From Verrucomicrobiota bacterium (GTDB lineage Bacteria > Verrucomicrobiota > Verrucomicrobiia > Chthoniobacterales > UBA10450), in the NCBI GenBank assembly GCA_003220005.1, contig QHRD01000003.1:1-64000 (forward strand): 64,000 nucleotides of DNA, given 5' to 3'. This document shows positions 44,697 through 54,233 of the stretch, piece after piece. The position numbers and the translations under genes were made by a program. The notes below the pieces were generated by a model, which ran no database searches, was not told the origin of the DNA, and saw only the letters and a list, made by a program, of their open reading frames with translations. Numbering within the stretch: the first letter of the stretch is position 1; each line of letters starts with the position of its first letter.

Positions 44697-46937
44697 TCAT
44701 TGCCCTGAAGAGGCAGGATCAAAGTTCAAATCGAATCCAAACTTCGGGAATGCCTTCAGCGTTATGGTAAACAGGACGCCGTACTCCTTTACCCCGTTAT
44801 TGTCGCGTATGACGCCGCCGAAGGAGGCCACCCAGCTCGAGAGGTCTCTATAGACGGAATAGCGTTGCTCCTCCAGGGTGCTTGTTGTGGCTTCATATTG
44901 CTCCTGCGCTCCAATGCCCCAGTTATCGTTGATTCGATAATATCCGCCAACAAGAAACAGGCTGCTGTTTACAAAGAACGGATTGTCATTCAAATAGCGG
45001 TGCCCGAAGTTTAGTTGCAGATTGGCTAGCGGTTGCACGCTTGCGATCGTATCTACTTCGGTAAAGCCTTTGGAGAAAGCCGGTACCTGTGAGTTGACCG
45101 AAAGCGAGACCCACGGGAGTGGCGTAAACCGAATGTTGTTAAATAAATTTGAGTAGTCGGTACGATCGTAGGGGTTGTCGAAGTTCACGTCAAAGAAGGT
45201 ATCGAGTTCAAACCACGTGATCGTTGCATCGTCGCGGCGCGTTTCCAGGCGGTTGCGAACGCCCACCCGCCACACTGTCCAATCATCGATTGAGTCGATG
45301 CTTGTAAACTGCGGGAAATCCATCGCCCGAAGCTGGGTCGAGGGTTGATAGCGATCGAACCCCAAAATTGCCGTCGGATTAGCTCCGTTCACGTCAACAT
45401 ACGAAAAATTCGTGAACGGTTGAATAACGTGCATGAGCCCATCCAACCCAAAAGCGCGGCTCTGCACATTCTCCCATGTCCGCGAGATCTTAAACGAAGC
45501 TTCCACGCCGGTGTTGAAGACCGTGCGAAATGTGTCTCCGTCAAATTGGACCGGGTTGGCCGAAGTTGGCGGCGGGAGAATAAAGTCTGGCACCAGCGGA
45601 TTTGATGGCGGCACAAAGGTTGTCGATCCCAAATCCCATGTTTTGCCATAATAAGTGCCGCGAAAGCCAACCCGCGGCACGATGGAAAGCCATCCGAAGT
45701 ATGTGTTGGGATAAGTTAGTTGATGGAATGTATCAAAACGATAAGTGCCATAGTTCTCGAACCCCGAGTTCTCAGGGAACTGGAGCCGCAAATTTGCAAA
45801 GCCGGTTTCTCCTTCGTAAAAAATCGGTCCGCCAAAAAGGGCGTGGCGCTTGATGTCCAGCACCACTTCCGGTGAACGTTCTGTGGTAGAGAAAAATTCG
45901 TTCGCTTGGAAACGCTCGATGCCCGTGATTGTGAAAAAAGGGTCCGTTTTCGTCAATGCGATCACATTGTCTGGAACAGGATCGATCCGGAACTCGCCCT
46001 GATAAAAGTCCTCCATCACATACGGATCGCTCAGCTTGGTGAGGTTGGCGATGCCATAGATGTCATCAGTAAAGTTCGTCCGATCTTCCATGCTAAGGCG
46101 GTATCGACTGGCAGGAACGTTCTGTCGGACCTCGGCCGTCTGATTTATGTCCGGGTTTTGATCATCGATGTAAAAGGTTTTTAGCCTCGCCTGACTGTTC
46201 TGGTCCTTCCCATAATCAATAATGGGATCGAAGCCGATGGCCGGTCCGCGACGGCCAAAGTAATCGAGCCGGAGGTGTCCCCTGATATTATCCGTAATCG
46301 GGAACGTCACCTGAGTCAGAAGCGTTGGTCCCCAAGAGCTTAAGTACGCCGGCGAAATCGTAAAACTGAACGACTCGCTGAGGGATTCGTACAGATAAGG
46401 CCACCAAAAAACCGGCACGTTCCCGACATATGCCGTCACATACTGCATGATCACGCGGTCTTTCTCGTAAACGCGGATCTTTCGCGCGTGAAGACGAAAA
46501 TCTGGCCTCGCGGTATCGTCCGTCGTAAAGGTACCGTTTCGGATAAGATAAGCATTGTCGGAAATTGAACTCACATCTCGGCCGCTGACAAAATAAGGTG
46601 GCGACTCAGTACGCCCGTTGGCCGCCCGGATCTTTTTTGTTTCGGTGTTGTAAAAACCGTGTTCGGTGACGTAAAGGCTGATATCACGATAGATTCTCAC
46701 GTGGCCTTTCAACTCCACCTCGTGCGTGGCGGAATTGTATTGTGCGTAATCAGCGTAAATGTCTGTATTGCCAATGTGAATCGCCACATTATCGCGCGCT
46801 GTTGCCAGCCCATTTTCATACGTCGTCTCCCCGGTGGAAGTGATCTCAATGGGCGCATTCTCCGGAGTCTTGATTTCTCCGCAGATCAAACCGGCGCTCG
46901 TAACAAGAGCGGCGAGCAACAAGAGCGGTGTTCGCAT
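44697..46937 (-). CDS. lptD: LPS-assembly protein LptD
   Basis: This outer-membrane protein inserts lipopolysaccharide into the outer leaflet. From the ATG at 46937 it has a signal peptide (LLLLAALVTSAGLICG), an OstA/LptA-like jellyroll N-domain (about 25-190; ENGLATARDNVAIHIGNTDIYAD) and the large LptD barrel. The barrel includes VPVFWWPYLYESL, RGHLRLDYFGRRG and many aromatic strands. The total of about 746 residues is within family range. The conserved inter-domain Cys pairs of E. coli LptD are not obvious: only a Cys at the signal cleavage region is seen, which would be unusual but is known in some phyla. A longer frame to 47093 is probably untranslated leader. It is divergent from the nuo operon. 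Confidence 0.9.
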   Translation of the reverse strand: MRTPLLLLAALVTSAGLICGEIKTPENAPIEITSTGETTYENGLATARDNVAIHIGNTDIYADYAQYNSATHEVELKGHVRIYRDISLYVTEHGFYNTETKKIRAANGRTESPPYFVSGRDVSSISDNAYLIRNGTFTTDDTARPDFRLHARKIRVYEKDRVIMQYVTAYVGNVPVFWWPYLYESLSESFSFTISPAYLSSWGPTLLTQVTFPITDNIRGHLRLDYFGRRGPAIGFDPIIDYGKDQNSQARLKTFYIDDQNPDINQTAEVRQNVPASRYRLSMEDRTNFTDDIYGIANLTKLSDPYVMEDFYQGEFRIDPVPDNVIALTKTDPFFTITGIERFQANEFFSTTERSPEVVLDIKRHALFGGPIFYEGETGFANLRLQFPENSGFENYGTYRFDTFHQLTYPNTYFGWLSIVPRVGFRGTYYGKTWDLGSTTFVPPSNPLVPDFILPPPTSANPVQFDGDTFRTVFNTGVEASFKISRTWENVQSRAFGLDGLMHVIQPFTNFSYVDVNGANPTAILGFDRYQPSTQLRAMDFPQFTSIDSIDDWTVWRVGVRNRLETRRDDATITWFELDTFFDVNFDNPYDRTDYSNLFNNIRFTPLPWVSLSVNSQVPAFSKGFTEVDTIASVQPLANLQLNFGHRYLNDNPFFVNSSLFLVGGYYRINDNWGIGAQEQYEATTSTLEEQRYSVYRDLSSWVASFGGVIRDNNGVKEYGVLFTITLKAFPKFGFDLNFDPASSGQ

Positions 46938-47098
46938 GGCCGACGCCGAAGGTACTGCACCAAAAGCTCCCTGCAAAGCCAAAACCACTCGATACCAAAG
47001 GTAAACATTGCAGCACGACCCCGTTACGGGCTGCTTCGTGCAAAGCCACAGTGTTCTATCTTGATTAACCTCCCAATTAACGGTTTTCTTCATCCGGG

Positions 47099-48286
47099 AT
47101 GAGCAAATCTATCGACCAAGTCTTCGTTAACGCCAAGCAATGGCTGCTCTCGTGGCTGGCGGGGTCGCCGACCTGGCTGATCCAGGTGGCGTCTATTTTG
47201 ATCAATATTTTCATGCTACTCGCTGTGTTCCTCACACTTTTTGCGCTGATCTCGGTACTGGAGCGGAAAATTCTTGCGCGGATGCAAAATCGCTACGGGC
47301 CGAATCGGGTCGGGCCGTTCGGCCTTTTCCAGCCAATCGCCGACGGCATTAAAATGTTGATCAAGGAAGACATCGTGCCCGAGCGAGCGGATAAGATCGT
47401 CCATTTTCTCGCGCCAGTCCTGCTCGCCGCCGTGGCGATCCTCACCCTGGGCGTAATTCCGTATGGGCGAAACATGGCGTCGTTCACAATTGATGGCGGC
47501 ATACTCTTTTTCTTCGCCGTGGGATCGGCAACGGAACTCGCAGTCTTCATGGCCGGCTGGGCCAGTAACAACAAATTTTCCATGCTCGGCGCGATGCGGG
47601 CGATTGCGCAAATGTTCAGCTACGAGTTGCCGCTCATTATCACGGTGCTCCCGGTGGTGATGGTCGTGGGCTCGCTCATGCCGGACAGGATTGTTGCCGC
47701 GCAAGCGGAATACACTTTTGGTGTTGTGCCACGCTGGTTTGTCTTCACCCCGTGGGGGGCCGCGGCATTCATTCTGTTTTTCGTTTCCGGTCTCGTGGAA
47801 TCGAACCGCACTCCGTTCGATGTACCCGAAGGCGAGTCCGAAATCGTCGCCGGTCACATGACCGAGTATTCCGGCTTCAAGTACGCCACCTTTTTCATGG
47901 CCGAATACCTTGGGATGTTCGCGGTCAGCGGTCTTGCAGCGACCTTGTTCCTCGGCGGCTGGCATGCGCCTGCGCGCGTGCTCGAAATTGTTCCCTCTTA
48001 TATCTGGTTTTTCCTGAAGCTGAGCGTGCTGCTTTTCGTATACATATGGCTCCGTGGGACGCTGCCGCGCACGCGCATCGATCAAATGATGAACATCGCC
48101 TGGAAATTCATGTTGCCGATGGCTTTCACGTGCGTCATCGCGGCGGCCGTCTGGCATTATGCCGGTCGCGGCCTGCGCGGGTGGCTGTGGTCCCTGTTTG
48201 TAATTGCGATTGTTTACAGCGCTCTATCGATCGTGCTCGACATACGAAGAAAATTTGCACCGCGCGTTTATCGTTTCGCCGAATGA
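47099..48286 (+). CDS. nuoH: NADH-quinone oxidoreductase subunit H
   Basis: This membrane subunit of complex I forms much of the quinone chamber and links the hydrophilic arm to the pump modules. It has 395 residues and about eight to nine helices. Diagnostic segments are RKILARMQNRYGPNRVGPFG, the LQPIADGIKMLIKED-type loop (here FQPIADGIKMLIKEDIVP) and ESNRTPFDVPEGESEIVAG. LRGTLPRTRIDQMM is also kept. It starts the operon and overlaps nuoJ by 4 bp. nuoI, normally the next gene, is absent. Confidence 0.96.
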   Translation: MSKSIDQVFVNAKQWLLSWLAGSPTWLIQVASILINIFMLLAVFLTLFALISVLERKILARMQNRYGPNRVGPFGLFQPIADGIKMLIKEDIVPERADKIVHFLAPVLLAAVAILTLGVIPYGRNMASFTIDGGILFFFAVGSATELAVFMAGWASNNKFSMLGAMRAIAQMFSYELPLIITVLPVVMVVGSLMPDRIVAAQAEYTFGVVPRWFVFTPWGAAAFILFFVSGLVESNRTPFDVPEGESEIVAGHMTEYSGFKYATFFMAEYLGMFAVSGLAATLFLGGWHAPARVLEIVPSYIWFFLKLSVLLFVYIWLRGTLPRTRIDQMMNIAWKFMLPMAFTCVIAAAVWHYAGRGLRGWLWSLFVIAIVYSALSIVLDIRRKFAPRVYRFAE

Positions 48287-48765
48287 GCAGCGCCGCATTT
48301 GTTATCATCGCGATTTTCACGCTCGCAGCGGCGCTGGCGGCTGCGACGTTGCGCAAGCTGATGCATGCTGCGCTGAGTTTCGCAGCGGCCCTAGTCGGCC
48401 TCGCGGCATTTTTCTTTTTGCTCGGCGCCGAGTTCGTCGGCCTCGCGCTGGTGTTCATTTATATCGGCGCGGTCGCAGTGTTGATCGTTTTCACGATTCT
48501 CCTGACGCGGCGCGATGTGGGAGAAGACCGCGGCTTTAACTGGGCCGGTGTAATCATTGCTCTCGCCGTGTTCTGTGGTTTGACGTGGTCGATTCTAGCG
48601 ACGCAATCAATCTCCATCGTCGCGCCGCACATTCGCGCGCTCACCGTCAAAAGAATCGGCGAAGCGTTAATGACCGGTTACGTGTGGCCGTTGCAATGCG
48701 TCGGCGTGCTGCTGACCGCTGCTCTCATAGGCGCGCTCATTCTCGTGATGGAGGAAAAACGATGA
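48283..48765 (+). CDS. nuoJ: NADH-quinone oxidoreductase subunit J
   Basis: This 160-residue membrane subunit has five helices. MHAALSFAAALVGLAAFFFLLGAEFVGLALVFIYIGAVAVLIVFTI is the conserved core (helix 3 with the pi-bulge region GAVAVL). The ATG overlaps the nuoH stop (ATGA). A longer same-frame extension upstream lies inside nuoH and is a shadow. The spacer to nuoK holds inverted heptanucleotide arrays. Confidence 0.94.
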   Translation: MSSAAFVIIAIFTLAAALAAATLRKLMHAALSFAAALVGLAAFFFLLGAEFVGLALVFIYIGAVAVLIVFTILLTRRDVGEDRGFNWAGVIIALAVFCGLTWSILATQSISIVAPHIRALTVKRIGEALMTGYVWPLQCVGVLLTAALIGALILVMEEKR

Positions 48766-48780
48766 GATTGGTGAATCAAA

Positions 48781-48867
48781 CGCTCAACGCTCAACGCTCA
48801 ACACCGAACGCCGAATCCAGAATGGACTCTGGGTTGGACGTTGGGCGTTGGACGTTGGGCGTTGGAC
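48781..48867. repeat. Inverted heptanucleotide arrays between nuoJ and nuoK
   Basis: Three units of CGCTCAA (48781-48801) face five units alternating GTTGGAC and GTTGGGC (48833-48867). The two arms can pair (GTTGAGC-like against GTTGGRC with wobbles) into a hairpin. The array ends 19 bp before the nuoK start. Confidence 0.8.
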
Positions 48868-48886
48868 GTTTTCTGCTTGCACCGCG

Positions 48887-49201
48887 ATGACGCCGACTCT
48901 CCAGATATTTCTTATCGTTTCCGCCGCATTGTTTTCCATCGGTCTCCTCGCGGCATTAAGTCGGCGTCACGCCATTTTCATTCTCATTGGTATCGAATTA
49001 ATGTTGGCCGCGGCGAATTTGAATTTCATCGCCTTCTGGCGTTTCGCTCCGCAACCGCACCAGCCAACCGGCGTGATGTTTGCAATCTTCTCCATCGCGA
49101 TCTCAGCGGCCGAAGCCGCGGTTGGTCTGGCGATGGTTATCGCCGTTTATCGCCATTACCACACCACCAATGTCGATCAACTCAATCAGCTCAAAGGATG
49201 A
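48887..49201 (+). CDS. nuoK: NADH-quinone oxidoreductase subunit K
   Basis: This 104-residue three-helix subunit is homologous to MrpC. The membrane glutamates essential for coupling are visible: Glu in LIGIELMLAAANLNFIAF and Glu in ISAAEAAVGLAMVIAVYRH. The start is ATG 48887; an in-frame extension to 48848 covers only the heptad repeat. Confidence 0.95.
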   Translation: MTPTLQIFLIVSAALFSIGLLAALSRRHAIFILIGIELMLAAANLNFIAFWRFAPQPHQPTGVMFAIFSIAISAAEAAVGLAMVIAVYRHYHTTNVDQLNQLKG

Positions 49202-49235
49202 ATTGTGAACTCGTGCTCTTGCTCGTAATCGTTTC

Positions 49236-51230
49236 ATGAGCTTGATCATCCATTATCTCTGGCTCATCCCTGCCGTGCCGCTCGTTGCGTCGCTGGCGAT
49301 TTTGAGCTTGGCAAACGCATGGCGCAGAAGCGCGGCAGCGCTGGCAGTCGCTGGCCAAACCGCCGCGCTCGCATTGTCGGCTGTGGCGTTCCTGCCGACG
49401 CTGCAAACACACGGCTTCCGCGCGGTTCAAAATTTCACCTGGTTCACTTTCGGCGATAACGCGCTCCGGCTCGGATTTGTTCTCGACCCGCTAGCCGCCG
49501 CGATGCTGCTGATGATCTCGCTGGTCGGGCTTTGCATTTTTGTCTTCAGCATTGGCTACATGGCCGAGGACAAAAACTTCGTCCGCTTTTTCGCGTATTT
49601 ATCTTTCTTCTCCGGCGCGATGCTCGGTGTAGTTGTCGCGAACAGTTTGCTTCTGCTCTTCATTTTTTGGGAACTGGTCGGACTCGCCTCGTATCTGCTC
49701 ATCGGTTTATGGATCGAGCGACCGAGCGCGGCTGCTGCTGCAAAGAAGGCGTTCATCACCACGCGCATCGGCGACATGGGATTTTTTGTCGGCATGCTCT
49801 GGCTTTACAATCGCAGCGGCACACTTCTTTTTTACGATGACGGCAAAGGTTGTCTTGAAAGCGCTGGCCTGGCGATGCTCGGCGCCAGCGCCACATTCAT
49901 CGCGCTGCTGATCTTCTTCGGCGCAGTCGGCAAGTCGGGGCAATTCCCGCTGCACGTGTGGCTGCCGGATGCGATGGAAGGCCCGACTCCAGTGAGCGCA
50001 TTGATTCACGCTGCAACGATGGTTGCCGCCGGAGTTTTTTTGGTCGCCCGTGTGTATCCGCTTTTCTCGTTAGGCGCGATCAACGGCGTGACGTCCTCGC
50101 TCACTGTCGTTGTCTGGATTGGTGTAACTACGGCGCTCATGGCTGCGCTCATCGCGATCGCACAAGCCGACATCAAACGCATCCTCGCCTATTCAACGGT
50201 GTCGCAACTTGGTTTGATGATGGTCTCGTTAGGCGTTGGCGGCATGGCAGCCGGCATCATGCACTTGCTCGCGCATGGATTTTTCAAAGCGCTTTTATTC
50301 CTCGGCTCCGGCTCGGTCATTCATGGATGTCACAGCGAACAGGACATTCGCAAAATGGGCGGCCTGCGGCGCTTCATGCCGGTCACGTTTGTGACGTACG
50401 CCATCGGGATGATGGCGCTCAGCGGGGTCCCGTTTTTTTTCTCCGGCGGCTGGACGAAAGAGGAAATTCTTCACGCTGTAGGCCATTGGCCGCCGTCGCG
50501 TGCACCGTATTACTTGATGTTTGCTGGCGTCGTTCTCACGGCCTTCTACATGACGCGGCAAATCATCTACGTCTTTTTCGGAAACTCGCGCACTGCCGCA
50601 AAGCAAGCGCACGAAAGCCCGCCCGTGATGACGATCCCGCTGATCGTACTCGCGCTGGGCGCAATTTTATTGAGCATCGTGCTCACGCCTGCATGGCCAT
50701 GGCTGCATGACTATTTGACCGGCGAATCCGTACACTTTGAGATCGGTCGTTTGATTCAGCCGATGCTCTTTGTTTCACTCGCGCTCGTCAGTGCAGGTAT
50801 TGGCATCGCTGTGTGGATGTATCGCAAGGCGGGCGTGCAAGATGGAGATCGCCCGGCTGACATCGATCCACTCGAACACGCGCAGCCCGCGTTGTTTCGC
50901 TTTCTCGCCAATAAAATGTGGATCGACGAACTTTATGCTCGTACGGTCATCGCGTTCAGTTGGATAGCTGCGCTTCTGTCCGACTGGATGGATCGCTATT
51001 TTTGGGATGGACTGGTGCGTGGCTTCGGCGCAATCGGGCAAGTGTTTGCAATGTTCACCGCCGGCGTGGATGAGCGCGGCATCAATACCGGAGTCGATGA
51101 AACCACCGTTGGCGCCCGCGGTCTCGGCCGGCTGATGTCCGCCGCGCACTCGGGGCAAATTCAAATTTACCTTGGCATCGTTGCCATCGGCATGCTGGCA
51201 CTGCTCCTTCTGTACGCATGGTTGGCGTAA
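49236..51230 (+). CDS. nuoL: NADH-quinone oxidoreductase subunit L
   Basis: This is the distal antiporter-like pump of complex I, 664 residues with about 16 helices, ending in the long amphipathic lateral helix and a final anchor (LGIVAIGMLALLLLYAWLA). Key charged residues sit in LLFIFWELVGLASYLLIGLW (Glu), the AAKKAFITTRIGDMGF segment (Lys), HAATMVAAGVFLVARVYPLF and LAYSTVSQLGLMMVSLG. The last 13 bases overlap nuoM. The insertion between helices near residues 190-210 is slightly longer than usual. Confidence 0.96.
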   Translation: MSLIIHYLWLIPAVPLVASLAILSLANAWRRSAAALAVAGQTAALALSAVAFLPTLQTHGFRAVQNFTWFTFGDNALRLGFVLDPLAAAMLLMISLVGLCIFVFSIGYMAEDKNFVRFFAYLSFFSGAMLGVVVANSLLLLFIFWELVGLASYLLIGLWIERPSAAAAAKKAFITTRIGDMGFFVGMLWLYNRSGTLLFYDDGKGCLESAGLAMLGASATFIALLIFFGAVGKSGQFPLHVWLPDAMEGPTPVSALIHAATMVAAGVFLVARVYPLFSLGAINGVTSSLTVVVWIGVTTALMAALIAIAQADIKRILAYSTVSQLGLMMVSLGVGGMAAGIMHLLAHGFFKALLFLGSGSVIHGCHSEQDIRKMGGLRRFMPVTFVTYAIGMMALSGVPFFFSGGWTKEEILHAVGHWPPSRAPYYLMFAGVVLTAFYMTRQIIYVFFGNSRTAAKQAHESPPVMTIPLIVLALGAILLSIVLTPAWPWLHDYLTGESVHFEIGRLIQPMLFVSLALVSAGIGIAVWMYRKAGVQDGDRPADIDPLEHAQPALFRFLANKMWIDELYARTVIAFSWIAALLSDWMDRYFWDGLVRGFGAIGQVFAMFTAGVDERGINTGVDETTVGARGLGRLMSAAHSGQIQIYLGIVAIGMLALLLLYAWLA

Positions 51231-52702
51231 TTACAGCAATCATTTTCATTCCGCTGCTTGGCGCACTTGCAGTCTTCGTCTGGCCGCAAAGAAATTGCCG
51301 CGTCATTGCTCTGATTTTTAACGCCATCTCCGCGGCATGCGCGGTCGGATTATGGCGAAAGTTCGATGCTACTGCAACGGGACTTCAGTTCGTAGAGCGC
51401 CATGCGTGGATGCCGGCGATCAACGCTGAATATCTGGTTGGCGTTGATGGATTAAGTTTGCTGCTTGTCCTGCTCACGTCGCTCATCATTCCATTCGCAT
51501 TTCTAGCCCGACCCGTTCCAGATGGTGGCCGCGGGTTCTATGCGACCATGCTCGTAATGCAGTTCGCACTCTATGGTACGTTCACGGCACAAAATTTCGT
51601 TCTCTGGTTTTTGTTCTACGAAATGAGTCTGATCCCGGCGTTTCTGCTGATCAAAATCTGGGGCGGCGAAAATCGGGACCGCGCCGCGACCAAGTTTTTC
51701 CTGTACACATTCCTCGGCAGCGTGGCGATGTTGCTTTCTTTCCTGGGGATCTATTTCGTGAATGGCACATTCGACTTTGCGGCTCTAGCGGATCTCGGAA
51801 AATACGGCCTGCTCAGCGGGAAGGTCGCGTGGCTTGCTTTTGCCGGAATCTTCATCGGACTCGCTGTGAAGGTGCCGCTGTTTCCGTTTCACACCTGGCT
51901 ACCCGACGCCTATCAAACTGCGCCGACCGGCGTGTCGATGGTGCTCACCGGAGTGCTCTCCAAAATGGGCGTTTACGGTTTCGTGCGTTTGCTGCTTCCG
52001 CTTTTCCCGAACGAAATCAAAATCATCGGCCCATGGCTGCTTGCGTTGGCCGTTTGCTCGATCGTGTTCGCTCCGCTGGCAGCATGGGCACAGCGCGATC
52101 TGAAACGAATGGTTGCTTACCTGTCGATCAACCATCTCGGTTACTGCATGCTCGCTCTCTTTGCGCTAGCCGCTTCGCCAGCCGCGGCTGCAAATATCGA
52201 CACGCATGCAGCGTTGAGCGGTGTGTTCATGCAGATTTTTAACCACGGGATCACTGCCGCTGCGCTGTTCTACTTCGTCGGATTACTCGAACAACGTCGT
52301 GGTGCGCGGGGCATCGGCGATTTTGGTGGGCTAATGCAACAGACACCGCTGCTTTGCGGCTGGATGAGCGTCGCCATGTTTTCCTCGCTCGGTCTGCCGG
52401 GCCTGAACGGAGTCATTGGAGAATTCCTGATTTTCAAAGGTGCATTCGCGATCACCGCTTGGTTTACCGCCATCGCTGTGCTTGGACTTCTGGTGACTGC
52501 AATCGTCTTTGTGCGCGTCATGCAATCGTTGTTCAGTGGGCCGCTCGCAGAAAGTTGCGGCGCGTTTCCCGATCTTCTACAGGGCGAAAAATTCGTCGTG
52601 GTACCTGTAATACTGCTCATGTTCGCGATTGGCATCGCGCCGCAATTCATGTTCAACATCTTCAACACAACGGTCGTCCACATGGCACGGCTGTTCGGTT
52701 GA
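51218..52702 (+). CDS. nuoM: NADH-quinone oxidoreductase subunit M, first copy
   Basis: This is an antiporter-like proton pump subunit of 494 residues. Conserved points are YLVGVDGLSLLLVLLTSL, the helix-5 Glu in LFYEMSLIPAFLLIKIWG, VKVPLFPFHTWLPDAYQTAPTG, and RDLKRMVAYLSINHLGYCML. It overlaps nuoL, so it is coupled. It is followed after 27 bp by a second, different NuoM. Sequence identity between the two is limited to the family core, so this is an old duplication, not a recent one. Confidence 0.94.
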   Translation: MVGVITAIIFIPLLGALAVFVWPQRNCRVIALIFNAISAACAVGLWRKFDATATGLQFVERHAWMPAINAEYLVGVDGLSLLLVLLTSLIIPFAFLARPVPDGGRGFYATMLVMQFALYGTFTAQNFVLWFLFYEMSLIPAFLLIKIWGGENRDRAATKFFLYTFLGSVAMLLSFLGIYFVNGTFDFAALADLGKYGLLSGKVAWLAFAGIFIGLAVKVPLFPFHTWLPDAYQTAPTGVSMVLTGVLSKMGVYGFVRLLLPLFPNEIKIIGPWLLALAVCSIVFAPLAAWAQRDLKRMVAYLSINHLGYCMLALFALAASPAAAANIDTHAALSGVFMQIFNHGITAAALFYFVGLLEQRRGARGIGDFGGLMQQTPLLCGWMSVAMFSSLGLPGLNGVIGEFLIFKGAFAITAWFTAIAVLGLLVTAIVFVRVMQSLFSGPLAESCGAFPDLLQGEKFVVVPVILLMFAIGIAPQFMFNIFNTTVVHMARLFG

Positions 52703-52729
52703 GATTTCCTGAATGATCTATTCCCCTGC

Positions 52730-54223
52730 ATGATCGCCTGGACGATTTACATCACATTTGGCGGGGCGCTTCTGCTCCTGTTTTTGCCCCGCGTTTTCGC
52801 GCGTTGGCTCGCGCTGCTTACTACCATCGCAGGCTTGGCTTTGGGACTCGCGGCGTTCATTCACACGCCCGTAGTCGATCTTGCGCATTTCACAACGATC
52901 GTGCGCGTTCCATGGATCTCCGTCCTCGGGATGGAATACCATCTGGCGCTGGACGGCATCAGCCTAACGATGGTTATGGTTACTGGGATCTCCGCGGTGA
53001 GCACGGTGCTGTTTTCATGGGACCTCGAACATCGGCAGAACGAGTTTTTCTTCTGGCTTTTGCTGGTGGTGGCTGGTTGCTACGGCGTTTTCCTTAGCGT
53101 CAATCTGTTTTTGTTTTTCGTTTTCTACGAGCTGGTGATCGTGCCGAAGTATTTTCTCATCGCCATCTTCGGATCGACGAACAAGGAATACGGCGCGATG
53201 AAGCTGACGTTGTATTCTTTCTTCGGCGGCATGTTTGTGTTCATCGGGATTCTCGTCGCTTACGTGACCGCCGGCTCGTTGGATTTGAATCAGCTGGCGC
53301 AATTCCAATTTCCACCGCAACTGCAATGGTGGGCGTTTCCGGTGATGTTTCTCGGCTTTGCAGTGCTCGCCGGCATCTGGCCATTGCACACCTGGGCCCC
53401 GACGGGCCATGTCGCTGCGCCCACCGCGGGCTCGATGTTGCTCGCAGGGATCGTGATGAAACTCGGTTCTTACGCAGCTCTCCGCGTGGCGATGAATCTT
53501 TTCCCGCAGGGGTTTCAACTGTGGAGCAAATGGATCGCTGTCCTTGCGGTTATCGGAATTGTTTATGCTGCAGCGGTGGCGCTTCGCCAAAGTGATCTGA
53601 AATTTGTAATCGGGTATTCCAGCGTGAGCCACATGGGTTTCGTGCTGCTTGGTTTGGCTACTGCGAATGTGCTCGGCGTTTCCGGCGCGGTGCTGCAAAT
53701 GTTTTCGCATGGCGTGATCGCCGCCCTGCTCTTTGCCGTTGCCGGCCGTATGATCTATCGCCGCACACACACTCGCGATCTCGACGCGCTGGCTGGAATG
53801 AATCTGAGCCACGCGCTGCCCTTTGCGGCGTTTACGTTTGTTATCGCTTCGGCCGCGTCGATTGGCATCCCCGGTTTCAGTGGGTTTGCGGCCGAAATCA
53901 TAATTCTCATCGGTGCGTGGAAGACTTATCCGGTGGCGGTCTGGATCACTGGAGCGGGTATGGTGCTTGTGGCGGCGTTCACCTTGCGCGCATTAAAGCA
54001 ATCGTTCTTCGGCGAGGCAGGTTCAAGCGTCGTCCGCATGCAGGAGGGGCGGGTGGCGCTCGACCCGGATTGGAACGAGCAACAGAGCATTACGGCCGCG
54101 GAAAAAATCGGCGCGTGCCTGCTGATGTTCGCAACGTTGGCGGTCGGAGTTTATCCGAAACTGTTGCTCGATCGGATCATGCCGGCCGTCGAGGCGATGA
54201 GGTTTTTAAAATCCGGAGGTTAA
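52730..54223 (+). CDS. nuoM: NADH-quinone oxidoreductase subunit M, second copy
   Basis: This second NuoM-type subunit has 497 residues. It keeps YHLALDGISLTMVMVTGI, the helix-5 Glu in FVFYELVIVPKYFLIAIFGS, GFAVLAGIWPLHTWAPTGHVAAPTAGSML, and SDLKFVIGYSSVSHMGFVL. The FYELVIVPKYF motif is closer to the canonical single-copy NuoM than the first copy is. Two NuoM genes in one operon are the hallmark of the so-called 2M complex I, which is proposed to carry an extra proton pump. Confidence 0.93.
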   Translation: MIAWTIYITFGGALLLLFLPRVFARWLALLTTIAGLALGLAAFIHTPVVDLAHFTTIVRVPWISVLGMEYHLALDGISLTMVMVTGISAVSTVLFSWDLEHRQNEFFFWLLLVVAGCYGVFLSVNLFLFFVFYELVIVPKYFLIAIFGSTNKEYGAMKLTLYSFFGGMFVFIGILVAYVTAGSLDLNQLAQFQFPPQLQWWAFPVMFLGFAVLAGIWPLHTWAPTGHVAAPTAGSMLLAGIVMKLGSYAALRVAMNLFPQGFQLWSKWIAVLAVIGIVYAAAVALRQSDLKFVIGYSSVSHMGFVLLGLATANVLGVSGAVLQMFSHGVIAALLFAVAGRMIYRRTHTRDLDALAGMNLSHALPFAAFTFVIASAASIGIPGFSGFAAEIIILIGAWKTYPVAVWITGAGMVLVAAFTLRALKQSFFGEAGSSVVRMQEGRVALDPDWNEQQSITAAEKIGACLLMFATLAVGVYPKLLLDRIMPAVEAMRFLKSGG

Positions 54224-54233
54224 CGTCGTAACG

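Noticed and set aside
47216-48157. 313-residue minus-strand frame opposite nuoH
   Set aside because: Charged, His/Arg-rich complement of a well-conserved membrane gene.
53015-53812. 265-residue minus-strand frame opposite the second nuoM
   Set aside because: Same reason; it lacks any recognisable motif and is covered by a clear complex I gene.
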